Shown here piece after piece: positions 8,549-16,813 of a stretch of 16,813 nucleotides of DNA. The stretch lies in NCBI GenBank assembly GCA_001687465.1, contig LVLI01000178.1, positions 1 through 16,813 of the forward strand, written 5' to 3'. The notes beneath the pieces were generated by a model. The model was not told the origin of the DNA and ran no database searches. It saw only the letters and a list, made by a program, of their open reading frames with translations. Origin of the DNA: Halocafeteria seosinensis (taxonomy: Eukaryota > Sar > Bigyra > Bicosoecida). The translations under genes were made by a program, and so were the position numbers. Position 1 is the first letter of the stretch; each line of letters begins with the position of its first letter.

Positions 8549-8751
8549 CCTCAACCGGCGAGCAAGCTTCCGAAGGATTAGTGGAGTCTTGGCATCATTG
8601 ATGGAAACCAAAGTAGTACTGCCGAACCAGTAGGGCCAATAGATGTACAGCTGCACAATAAAGGCCTTACTGGTTCGGCAGTACTACTTTGGTTTCCATC
8701 AATGATGTCAAGACTCCACTAATCCTTCGGAAGCTTGCTCGCCGGTTGAGG
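8549..8751. repeat. 89-bp near-perfect foldback hairpin
   Basis: The left arm 8549-8637 and right arm 8663-8751 are 89 nt each and complementary at 87 positions, with a 25-nt spacer at 8638-8662. Both mismatches have G on the left arm and T on the right arm, so an RNA read from the + strand would be fully paired with two G-U wobbles. A - strand RNA would have two A-C mismatches. It could be a precursor for small RNAs or a foldback-type transposon remnant. No transposase or target-site duplication is visible. Confidence 0.85.
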
Positions 8752-9166
8752 ACGGAGTGATAAGGGGTCTACGACCACCTGACAGACTCTGTGTTTCCTA
8801 TTCCATCCAAGCATTAAAGCGCGTTTCAAGTATGAAGAACCGTCAGCCGAAGGAAGAGACGAGGGCCACTGCGCCGTCTGAGAACAACAACGTGGTGTGT
8901 ATGGGAGGATAATAATTGTTAAGGAAATTCATAGGTAGCAGAAACTGCACCAAGGAGCGAGAGCGGTTCAAAAACAAGCCGAAAGAGACATGCCCGAGAG
9001 AAGAACGCCTTCACTAGCCGAAAGTATTGTTCGATTGCTTAGCTAGGCTGCATGATTTGGCTGTCCGCGCCGTACAGGCTCTGAGCTATTGCTAGATCCG
9101 CGATGCGTAACGCTATGATTCGTAACGGTGAAACGAACCTTGGAGTCCTCTATGTTCAGCAAATTA

Positions 9167-10666
9167 CTACAACAAATATCACCCATTAACTGTATTTAGC
9201 TACGCCTCCACATTTCTCTTGATTCATTCCTTGAAATGCTTTGCCAAACATCTTCAGCCTTTAACCGTGCGCTTTGGTCGTTGAGCAGGCAGTACAATGA
9301 CCCCGTCAGTATATTCCTTTGGTTTACCAGTAACCGAAGCGCTATTTGTTTCAGAAGTTGTCGGCATGGAGCTTCGTGTTGGAGTTGAGCTCGACGATGA
9401 CGTTCCTGTCATAATCGGAGAACTAGTGGTAGAAGATGAAGCCGAGCTAGTAGATGTCCAAGTAGGTGTAGCAAGTGCAGTCCTTGACGGACTCTCCGAT
9501 CTGGTGGCCGTCGACGTGAGAGTGGAACTGTGGGTTGGTGTCAAAGTTGGGGTGGAGCTTACCGTTCCAGTTGGAGTCCTCGTTTGGCTGTGCGAGGACG
9601 ACGACGATGACGATGGGGTGGCGCTCGCAGAGGAGGTTAAGCTGCTTGAAGGAGTATCCGACCTTGTCGTTGTCGCTGATGGCGTCAACGTCGGTGAAGG
9701 AGTAGGAGATGACGGTGGTACCAATTGAAAGCGTAGAATTGGCAGCAGATTCTCCTCGTTGTCGTCATTTTCTCCTCTATTGAAAGCCCATACGTCCTCA
9801 GACCACCCTCCCAGTTGATACAGTTGTCCCTGTATATCGGTCAAATTATTTGAATTGTCTGTCTCGACGAGATTAGTTCCATCATCCACTCCTACGATCG
9901 GTGCTGCTCCATTTCCATTGTATACCGAATATTTCACGTGAAGAGTACCACTTGCTTCACTTAATATAGATCCTATAATACCCCCAGCATCCGTACCAGT
10001 GACTGTACCTGATGCATATGTATTTGTGATGTATACGTCCCCTGTAGACACTGAGCAACACCCTCCTGTCTGGTCTCCTGTAATACCTCCTGTAATACCT
10101 CCTGCTTGGGTGCAACTAATGTCTCCTCGTGTATAACAATCGATAATATGTACTTCACCCTCATTCTCTGCTGTATCCCCTCCACTCATCCCTCCACTAC
10201 CCACTGCAGATATTTGTCCCATACTATAACATTCCTTGATATACACGAATCCATTGGTACGACCAGCATTACGACCCACAATACCACCACTGAATAGACC
10301 ACTAGGAATGATATCTCCTGTGGAATAGGAACGAGTTATATACACTTGACCATTCGTATGACCAGCACCATTTCCACAAATACCACCTGCCCAACGTCCT
10401 TCAATAGTCCCAGTGAAATAACAATCCGTGATATTGACAATCCCATAATTGTATCCTACTTGTTCCCCTGCAATACCACCTGTAAAATTACCCAGTATCC
10501 TCCCTGTCGAATACGAATTCGATACCTTGATTTGACCATGATCATGACCACTTTGCCGACCACATATACCACCACCCCAGTTGCCAGCAATATCTCCTGA
10601 TGAAGTACTTGAGTCTATGATAAAGAATATCTGTTGTGATTGGACAATAAATCCACCATAGCGTGC
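9167..10666 (-). repeat. Segment duplicated at 15511-16813, copy 1
   Basis: From about 9167, in the 3' flank of the first GLUG gene, to 10666 (codon 464), the sequence aligns with 15511 to the window end in the same orientation. The match covers about 87 bp beyond the stop codon, so the duplication includes non-coding flank. Copy 2 lacks about 66 codons of the Ser/Thr-rich tail. Confidence 0.9.
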
Positions 10667-12055
10667 AGTTGACCCATTCCTCACATCAAGATTCCGAATC
10701 AAGGGAGCTTGATCAAATGATGCAACACTACCCAGTATAGTAAACAATCCTTCGAAATTTGTTATTCCGTTTAGATCTATAAAGTTCCCATTTTGCCGAC
10801 CACCATCAAATATCTCATGCGCATCCAACGAGATGTAGTCTTGGTTCGTATAGCCATGATCACCCCAAGCCAACACACTACAATTCATTTCAAACTGGTT
10901 TTCAACCGCATTATAGTGAAAGCAGGATTCGTCACCATTTAGAATCGCAGGTCGTAAATCTGTTGCTGCTACTACCTCGTTCATAAGAATGCAACCGAAA
11001 AACAATGTCACCAACATAACCGTCGTGAGTGACGAAATATGGCTACTCGTACTTTGCAGTCCGTAAGCCAGAGACCCCTTTCCATGCGCTAGGAGTTTCA
11101 TTCTCCCATAAGAAGGTGGCCACGTCAGTGTCTCGATTGGAAACTTATATCGCAAGTGAGAAGCCTTTTCCAAAGGGTTGCTGGAAACTGCCGAAAAATC
11201 TTCATCTCCTGGAGTTGTAAACTTCCAACTCAATGCTTGTAAAACCTGGACGGATGTGATCAGCAGGCTCAATACAACGAGCAGTGATTTCTCCTTTGGG
11301 ATAGTCAAGGCGTGGAATCCAAGGTGTGTTGTGTTACCACAAAAGCGAACCATCGGTCGAACACTACGGAGAGGATTCATATCCCTCGCTACAGTGCTGG
11401 CAGTCGTTAGAGCAGCACCCTCTCGTCCGCTCTTAACTAGCTTGTTCCACCAATGAAGATAGTCGATAGTTGGCCAATAGAACCTTGGATAAAAGCCATT
11501 TTTCACTTCGAGGTGTGCGTTCGTCTCAGACGTGAGCAACCCATTGGAATGACCCATAAACTTCATGTCACTAGTATTCTTCCGCACCACGTTCATCGCT
11601 GCAATTAGATGCTTCATTGCAACTGGATCTTCCGGGAGAGTGATACTTAGCCACTGCAACCTTCTTCCCGTTTTCCCAAGTATGTAGTAGTCATACGATA
11701 ACATCTTGTGGACCCTTCTTCCTCGTGACAACGAGCCAAACTGAACCGGCATCGGAAGATAAGGGACATGGTTGCTATGAACCGAATAAGATGACGGCAC
11801 GATACGAACGGAGAAGGCAAAGCGACGCAACCTCTGACGAGATCCATGCACTGGGAAAGTACCACACTGCGAAGAGAATCCTGGTACGCGATGCGCTACC
11901 GATACGCATGGCTCACTGGGTTGGGGACCGTTCGCTTGCTTTGGCTCCTTGTCGGATATCAACTGAGGATGGACAGCAACGAAAGCAACCCCAATCAACG
12001 TCAGCGCCCATCGCAAGGTGAGCAAAGATGATATACGCTGTGTGGGTCGTGTCAT
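9254..12055 (-). CDS. Intronless secreted/surface GLUG-repeat protein with Ser/Thr-rich tail
   Basis: One open frame of 933 codons, ATG at 12055 and TGA at 9254-9256. Residues 1-340 match nothing I recognise and contain hydrophobic segments at about 14-30 and 257-275. Residues 341-358 look like a signal peptide followed by a cleavage-like VVAA, so translation may really start at Met319 (11101) or Met347 (11017). Residues 484-713 hold about seven GLUG-type repeats (Pfam Glug) of the form SYSTGxIxGxxxGGIxGxxxGxxxGxVxI, expected to form a beta-solenoid. Residues 780-910 are Ser/Thr/Pro-rich, a probable O-glycosylated stalk. The tail VIVLPAQRPKRTVKG is conserved in the paralogue. There is no C-terminal membrane anchor. 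The neighbouring receptor-like gene is intron-rich, so the lack of introns here may indicate acquisition by transfer or retroposition. An adhesion or recognition role is inferred. Confidence 0.85.
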   Translation of the reverse strand: MTRPTQRISSLLTLRWALTLIGVAFVAVHPQLISDKEPKQANGPQPSEPCVSVAHRVPGFSSQCGTFPVHGSRQRLRRFAFSVRIVPSSYSVHSNHVPYLPMPVQFGSLSRGRRVHKMLSYDYYILGKTGRRLQWLSITLPEDPVAMKHLIAAMNVVRKNTSDMKFMGHSNGLLTSETNAHLEVKNGFYPRFYWPTIDYLHWWNKLVKSGREGAALTTASTVARDMNPLRSVRPMVRFCGNTTHLGFHALTIPKEKSLLVVLSLLITSVQVLQALSWKFTTPGDEDFSAVSSNPLEKASHLRYKFPIETLTWPPSYGRMKLLAHGKGSLAYGLQSTSSHISSLTTVMLVTLFFGCILMNEVVAATDLRPAILNGDESCFHYNAVENQFEMNCSVLAWGDHGYTNQDYISLDAHEIFDGGRQNGNFIDLNGITNFEGLFTILGSVASFDQAPLIRNLDVRNGSTARYGGFIVQSQQIFFIIDSSTSSGDIAGNWGGGICGRQSGHDHGQIKVSNSYSTGRILGNFTGGIAGEQVGYNYGIVNITDCYFTGTIEGRWAGGICGNGAGHTNGQVYITRSYSTGDIIPSGLFSGGIVGRNAGRTNGFVYIKECYSMGQISAVGSGGMSGGDTAENEGEVHIIDCYTRGDISCTQAGGITGGITGDQTGGCCSVSTGDVYITNTYASGTVTGTDAGGIIGSILSEASGTLHVKYSVYNGNGAAPIVGVDDGTNLVETDNSNNLTDIQGQLYQLGGWSEDVWAFNRGENDDNEENLLPILRFQLVPPSSPTPSPTLTPSATTTRSDTPSSSLTSSASATPSSSSSSSHSQTRTPTGTVSSTPTLTPTHSSTLTSTATRSESPSRTALATPTWTSTSSASSSTTSSPIMTGTSSSSSTPTRSSMPTTSETNSASVTGKPKEYTDGVIVLPAQRPKRTVKG

Positions 12056-12876
12056 GGTTACAGTACAGTATTATCCAGAGAGAAAAAGGCGATGAACCAC
12101 GCGCTACTTTTCCTTGCCATTGTTCTTTGCAGTAGTAGCTGTCCAACGCCTTGGTATGGCTTCGGGAGAAAGCCTTAGTTTAATTAACGAGCACCTCTCC
12201 CGGTTTCTTGTTTGTCCGTCAATACTGTACTCTACACAACTTGGACTGTGACGGTGGCGGGGGACTCCCTTATCCAGGAGCATTGGAGGCAACAAAAGCT
12301 GCAATTTATGAGAAGAGGTACGCCTGAAAGCAGTGAGAGCTGTACTTGTGAGCGAAGAATTTCTCCCCCCACCAAACGACTTATTATGCGTATTCAGTGG
12401 AGCTATTCCTCTTGACGATCTGCTTGTCCCTCTCCAAAAGCAAAAAATTTGGGACAATTGTACAGTTCAAAAACTTTTCAGAATACGACTTCAACTTCAA
12501 CAAAAGCAACGGCCAAACTACTTTTCTATGTTATTCTGCCACTTTACGACACTTTGGTAGAAGCACTTACATCAATTCTACCGGTGAAGGCTTCATTATA
12601 CCCATATCGTTGTATATACTGTACTTGGAGTGCTTCCGATACGTGTATTTCCGATAATCATGGCAGCAAGGTCTCCAACCGAGGTACGTGTTGCTGAACT
12701 TGAGAATTCAGCGTCCCTCTTTAAGATGATAGAGTGTACAAGCGCTAAGCCGGATACCGCAAAGCAAAGGCAATAACATTTCTCATCTTTAATTCTGAAC
12801 AGAGTTCCCAAGAGGGACAGACGGTTGCTGTGGAAGGTCGAGGACATCCTGCCAGGGAGGTACTTCTATTTGAAAT
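12056..12876. other. Intergenic region with short coding-like pieces
   Basis: A 28-codon ORF on the + strand (12092-12178) begins 36 bp from the GLUG gene's upstream ATG, head to head. It starts like a signal peptide (MNHALLFLAIVLCSSS). Further + strand fragments in all three frames up to 12700 (for example SEEFLPPPNDLLCVF near 12350) are interrupted by stops. They may be exons of an unassembled gene or a decayed gene; I cannot join them with confidence. Four ACTGTAC/GTACAGT motifs lie here. Confidence 0.35.
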
Positions 12877-13534
12877 ATGCAGCGAGTTGAAATGCTTCAT
12901 ATACTCTCTCGTATGCGTACACAGCAATCGTCTGAGGATACCTGTGAAATTGAACCGTCGTCGGAAGCATGTGGCGAAGCACTGAACGAAGTATGTACCC
13001 AGATTGTGCCAATCCGTAGTGCTGCTCGGCCTACTACCCTGTTTCAAATATCACAGGAAGAATTAGGTTTGGTTGTGAGCTTACCACAAACGTTGGCACC
13101 AACATTGGACTCTATTTTCCCTCTCCCTGAATCCGCTGAAGATCGAGCGACGTTTTACAACCTTTTGCCAACAACGCCCTGCGTATATTGATGAAAAATC
13201 GTTCTGCGACTTAGTCAACAAGGTCATGGGCCCGATACAAACGAAGCAGGAGCTAATTCGAAAAGCCGCATTAATACGCGTAATCTTACGGCTGTATAAA
13301 ACCTTCGCCTACTCTCGAAGCGGCGTGAAGGAATACCTAACGGAATCTGGCACTCGCTTGGGGATTCTGTACAAATGTAAATCCAGGTACATATCGCCAT
13401 CAGAGACACTGAAGCTTGCTTGCCGCATATTAGACCGAGTGGGGTGGTTGAACCGATGCAATCCAGGCATGCAACAAAAAAAAAAAGACGTACGGTATTG
13501 GCTGGCTAGACAATTACCGCAGAATACAGCCTGA
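12877..13534 (+). pseudogene. Unidentified gene or gene remnant in two frames
   Basis: An open frame from ATG 12877 runs to TGA 13189-13191. The next frame is open from before 13145 to TGA at 13532-13534. The first part is acidic (ISQEELGLVVSLPQTL). The second is basic and helical (KAALIRVILRLYKTFAYSR, then a Lys-rich end). Either one base was lost or gained near 13175-13180, or a 67-nt phase-0 intron at 13183-13249 (GTATAT...AAGCAG) joins them into 196 residues. Because the second frame looks coding inside that putative intron, I favour a frameshift. No family is recognised. Confidence 0.35.
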
Positions 13535-13565
13535 GAAATCCGTCTGGTCTCCCAAGAAAGGATAC

Positions 13566-13584
13566 ACTGTACGGTATGTACAGT
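13566..13584. promoter_or_regulatory. ACTGTAC-5-GTACAGT palindrome
   Basis: Two perfect 7-bp half-sites in inverted orientation are separated by GGTAT. Another ACTGTAC lies at 13607-13613. The symmetry suits a dimeric DNA-binding protein, but no binding factor can be named from the sequence. Confidence 0.35.
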
Positions 13585-13824
13585 ATTCAACTCCCTTCTT
13601 GGATGGACTGTACTTGTACAAATACTCTATTCCGGATCTTTAGATCTCCATGTGGCCTGCAAGCAATTTGGATGGGGGGTGTGCTGGTGGTGAGGTGAGC
13701 ATCCCATCCAAGGTCATGATGAACGGACCGATTCATGCACTGGCTCGGTGATATGATATCTGTGATGGAAGGGGGTGGAACAGTTGGCTAGATACCTACG
13801 TGTCCGTGTTGCGAAGCACAGTTG

Positions 13825-13840
13825 TTTTTTTTTTTTTTTT
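13825..13840 (+). repeat. T16 homopolymer
   Basis: Sixteen consecutive T. Read on the - strand it is A16 and could be a retroposed poly(A) end, but no AATAAA-type signal or paired gene copy was seen next to it. Confidence 0.9.
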
Positions 13841-15510
13841 GAGGTGAGAACATGACACGTGGAAAGGGAGAAGAATTGTCCTTGCAGGATGTGTGGATGC
13901 ATATTATGTAAAAGAGTTCCGTGAAAAAATGCCAGAAGAAGCTGAACACGTGTGCAGTATTGCAGAAATTGGAAGATAGGGCGAATGTCAATTTCGCATT
14001 AGATATCCGGGGTGTTGGTGTCATTGATCCGGACGAGCAATCTACCATCTAATCAAGTCAATGTTCTGGACTTTCTCATGGCGGTTGTATCGTCAACCCA
14101 GGTTTGTAAAGAAGCAACGTCACGAAAGATTCAATGCAGAAATACGGGAGACTCATGGGAGACAGAGCCCCGCGGTTAGTTCGAAGTGAATGATTTTGAC
14201 AGAATCTCTGAGCCCAACCCAGGAAGCGATACGTTAGAGTCTCCCAGAAAGCACCCAAACGAATACAATGCAGTATTCGTCAGTCAACCTGCCAAACGAT
14301 CACATTACGGAACATGTTCTTCAACGCCACCTATTCTCTGTGCGGCTTACCATACAAAGAAATAACAGATGTACGGGAATCAAGTAATTACGTCTTTTAT
14401 TGATGACGGTGACGATTCTGACGCTACGACTTTTCTTCCTGTCAAGGACTCAATCTTGGCTGCCGAGAAAAGAAAAAATGATTTGGGTTTTACAGTTGAT
14501 AGATTCCGAGGAACCTACCCGTTTTAGACTGTGCGTCTATACCGTGGTATGACTGAGAGGAAGAGCTTCGTAAGCAGTACAAATTGGACGGGCGAGGGTG
14601 GAAGCCCTTGGAGAAAGCAGAAAGAGCTATACCCGGCGAATAGAATCTCTCACTGCCAAGGGTGCAAGAATCCCCGTTAGGTCTCTTCATAATTAGATGC
14701 GAGATGTCGCGGGCTCCGTAGTTGGGAAGGCTGTGGTTCTTGACGGTGAAACGGGCAATGGGACATGCGGCAATGTCAATGATCGACAGCGCTATTGTAG
14801 ATGGCCTCGAAGCGCTGATGAGGCTACTTGGATTTGTTCCCGCAGGACTCATTAAAGCTGTATTGGAGGAAAGAGTTGGGTAAGCGCGTCAGCTCGCAAA
14901 CGCGGCACCGCAGAGACTGCCTCTAGCACTAGAGTTACGTTACCCACAACGGCAGCAAGTCAACCACAGATGGCTTGGGAGCTCGTATCGTAGAGTATTC
15001 CGAGATCGGGAAAAAGTCAGGTCGCGCAATGGCAGGAGAAACACGCCAAAGGATGAACCCTTAGTCGAACCAGAAAGATGGATCCGTACAGAAGAGAAGT
15101 CCCAATTGCTGTTTTCCCTCCGCTTCTACATAGGCAGAATCCTATCAGACCAGATAAACATGGACGAGTGAATTGTTAAACGCTACAGTACGCCTTGCAA
15201 TCGTTCTGCTGGAAACATCAACCGGAGTTACTCGAGGATGAGGCTACATCTGTACAATTGACGTTTCTCCCGTGGCTTTTTTAATTCGCAGAATTATTTG
15301 CATCACTCCAAAGATAAGCCGTGGACAAAGGGAGGGTTGGACGCTACAGTATGCAACTACTGAGTCTAACGAAGTCGAGCTTCATGTGCTTCCCAGATAA
15401 GTTGAAAGGCTCAGTGCGGATGAGCTTGTATCATATTGCATTAAATAAGAGTCAGAACTGCTGTCGGATACATACTTAATTTAGGTAAGATTGTTAAGGT
15501 TCGAGTCCCG

Positions 15511-16813
15511 CTACTGCAATAAATATCACTCATTAACTGTATTTAGCTCGCCTCCACATTTCTTTGATTCATTCCTTGAAAGGCTTTGCCAAACATCTTC
15601 AGCCTTTGACCGTGCGCTTGGGTCTTTGAGCAGGCAGTACAATGACCTTGTCAGGCTGATTGGTTGGTTTACTCGCAACCAAAGAGTAATTTGTTTCAGA
15701 AATTGTCGGCATGGAGCTTCGTGTTGGAGTCAAGCTCGACGATGACGTTCCTGACGATGACGATGGCGTGGCAGTCGCAGAGGAGGTTAAACTGCTTGAA
15801 GGAGTCTCCGAGCTTGTCGTTGTCGGTAATGGCGTCCACGTGGGTGTTGGAGCAGGGGATGACGGTACCAATTGAAAGCGTAGAATTGGCAGCAGATTCT
15901 CTTCTTCTTCGTCGTCACTTGATTCTCTATTTAAAGCCCATACGTCCTCGGACCACTCTCCCGGCTGATATAGTTGTCCCTGTATATCGGTTAAATCATC
16001 TGAATTGTTTGTCTCTGCAAGATTGCCGCCATCATCCACTCCGACGATCGACGCTGCTCCTTCACTGCCATTGTATACCGAATATTTCACGTGGATTGTA
16101 CCACTTGCACCACTCTCTATTTGTCCTATAATTCCACCAGCATCCGTTCCAGTGACTCTACCTGATGCATATGTATTTGTGATGTAGACATCACCTGTGG
16201 CTTGGCCAAATGCTGATTGCCCTCCTGTGTTTCCACCTGTAATACCTCCTGTTTGGGTGCCAGTAATATCTCCTCGTGTATAACAATCTATGATATGTAC
16301 TTCACCCCCATCGTCTGCTGTATCTCCTCCACTCATTCCTCCACTATGATCTGCAGATATTTGTCCCATACTATAACAGTTCCTGATATACACGAATCCA
16401 TTGGTATGACCAGCATTACGACCCACAATACCACCACTGTGTTGACCATTAGAAATGATATCTCCTGTGGAATAGGAACGCGTTATATACACTTGACCAT
16501 TCGTCCAACCAGCACCATCCCCACAAATACCACCGGCTTGTTGTCCTTCCATAGTCCCCGTAGAATAGCAATCCGTGATATTGACAATCCCATGATTGTA
16601 TCCTACTTGGTCCCCTGCAATACCACCTGCCTCACCACCCACTATCCTCCCTGTCGAATACGAATTCGATATCTTGATTTGACCATGATCAAGACCACTT
16701 TGCCGACCACATATACCGCCATCTTGGCTACCAACAATATCTCCTGATGAAGTACATGAGTCTATGATAAAGAATTTCTGCTCTCGTCGGACAATGAATC
16801 CACCTCTATATGC
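15511..16813 (-). repeat. Segment duplicated from 9167-10666, copy 2
   Basis: It is collinear with copy 1 from the 3' flank through the GLUG repeats to the window end, in the same orientation. The copies are separated by roughly 3.5 kb from the first gene's upstream ATG to the second copy's flank, with no further GLUG sequence between. Confidence 0.9.
15599..16813 (-). CDS. Second GLUG-repeat surface protein, 5' truncated by window end
   Basis: The frame is open from the window edge (16813) to TGA at 15599-15601: 404 residues of the C-terminal part. A GTG at 16642 is not a real start, because the homology to the first GLUG protein continues through it to the edge. The fragment aligns with residues 464-933 of the neighbour: all GLUG repeats from SSGDI onward, the WSEDVWALNR region, a Ser/Thr-rich stalk and the tail VIVLPAQRPKRTVKG. 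The stalk is about 66 residues shorter (72 against 138). The missing part is flanked in the longer gene by GACGATGACG-type direct repeats, which suits slippage or recombination. Replacements relative to the paralogue cluster just before the GG of each repeat. Confidence 0.9.
   Translation of the reverse strand, partial: AYRGGFIVRREQKFFIIDSCTSSGDIVGSQDGGICGRQSGLDHGQIKISNSYSTGRIVGGEAGGIAGDQVGYNHGIVNITDCYSTGTMEGQQAGGICGDGAGWTNGQVYITRSYSTGDIISNGQHSGGIVGRNAGHTNGFVYIRNCYSMGQISADHSGGMSGGDTADDGGEVHIIDCYTRGDITGTQTGGITGGNTGGQSAFGQATGDVYITNTYASGRVTGTDAGGIIGQIESGASGTIHVKYSVYNGSEGAASIVGVDDGGNLAETNNSDDLTDIQGQLYQPGEWSEDVWALNRESSDDEEEENLLPILRFQLVPSSPAPTPTWTPLPTTTSSETPSSSLTSSATATPSSSSGTSSSSLTPTRSSMPTISETNYSLVASKPTNQPDKVIVLPAQRPKRTVKG

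Larger units (their letters stand above)
7314..9166. other. Gene-poor, repeat-rich intergenic region
   Basis: No convincing gene is seen between the receptor-like gene and the shared 3' flank of the GLUG gene. It holds the A15 tract, TTAGGG followed by four TTAG units at 7801-7822, a CCCGA/TCGGG hairpin at 8041-8054 and the nested inverted repeat at 8163-8250. It also holds an unresolved base at 8301, a 20-bp tandem pair at 8497-8536, and the long foldback at 8549-8751. From 8752 to 9166 I see nothing recognisable. Confidence 0.6.
13535..15510. other. Gene-poor region with decayed coding fragments
   Basis: No intact gene is seen. A 52-residue ORF at 14369-14527 (+; acidic DDGDDSDATTF, then Lys-rich) and further + strand pieces at about 14560-15180 (for example KLDGRGWKPLEKAERAIPGE) look like protein sequence broken by many stops and frame changes. 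They may be the remains of a degraded gene or mobile element of unknown type. The region also holds a T16 run (13825-13840) and the palindrome at 13566-13584. Confidence 0.4.

Noticed and set aside
9297-9728. Open frame on the + strand rich in Val, Asp and Glu
   Set aside because: It is the antisense of the Ser/Thr-rich stalk codons of the GLUG gene, a known source of spurious acidic ORFs.
14490-14852. 120-codon open frame on the - strand
   Set aside because: Composition is unremarkable, with no domain or signal. The + strand in the same interval has better coding-like fragments, so it is probably a chance frame.
15498-15520. GGTTCGAGTCCCGC resembles the T-arm of a tRNA
   Set aside because: The T-stem does not pair beyond two bases, no matching acceptor or D-arm lies upstream, and the adjacent sequence belongs to the 3' flank shared with the first GLUG gene.
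16217-16747. 176-codon open frame on the + strand
   Set aside because: It lies antisense to conserved GLUG repeats in the second paralogue, and a similar shadow exists over the first. The - strand frame has clear domain structure.
9254-16813. Diversity-generating retroelement as the source of GLUG variation
   Set aside because: No reverse transcriptase or template repeat is visible, and the replacements are not restricted to adenine positions.

Overview
The window looks like nuclear DNA of a protist or alga. It has spliceosomal introns of about 66-70 nt with GT...AG ends, extracellular repeat proteins, and long gene-poor stretches. I cannot name the species. One unresolved base (N at 8301) suggests draft-quality sequence. 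No bacterial operons, rRNA, tRNA or CRISPR array were seen.

Layout. 1-366 holds the end of an unidentified open reading frame on the + strand. 367-1857 has no convincing gene, but contains two 8-bp hairpins that share a 14-nt loop (515-544 and 632-661) and a (CG)8 run. 1858-7260 (+) is a multi-exon gene that I assembled by hand into 21 exons (1145 codons plus stop, frame closed throughout). It encodes a signal peptide, then leucine-rich repeats at one repeat per 72-nt phase-2 exon, then 13 near-identical 96-nt phase-1 exons. Each of those exons carries one Cys-rich GCC2/GCC3 (ephrin-receptor-like) repeat. A 1.3-kb terminal exon then holds about 12.5 more repeats of the same 32-residue length without introns. 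7314-9166 is gene-poor and repeat-rich: an A15 tract behind AATAAA signals, a 46-bp repeat shared with the 3' end of the big gene, a nested inverted repeat, and a striking 89-bp foldback hairpin (8549-8751). 9254-12055 (-) is an intronless 933-codon gene for a secreted or surface GLUG-repeat protein with a long Ser/Thr-rich tail. 12056-15510 contains short, broken or unassigned coding-like pieces. 15599-16813 (-) is the 3' part of a second GLUG gene, a close paralogue of the first, cut by the window end.

How the parts relate. Both gene families look like fast-evolving cell-surface or secreted recognition or adhesion proteins. The first is built from symmetric exon modules that can be duplicated, lost or skipped without breaking frame, and its array shows very recent duplications. 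In the second, the two paralogues differ mainly at the same positions of every GLUG repeat, with clustered amino-acid replacements on a conserved scaffold. One-LRR-per-exon organisation with exon shuffling has been described for candidate immune receptors of the brown alga Ectocarpus. The architecture here is of that general kind, but the function is inferred.
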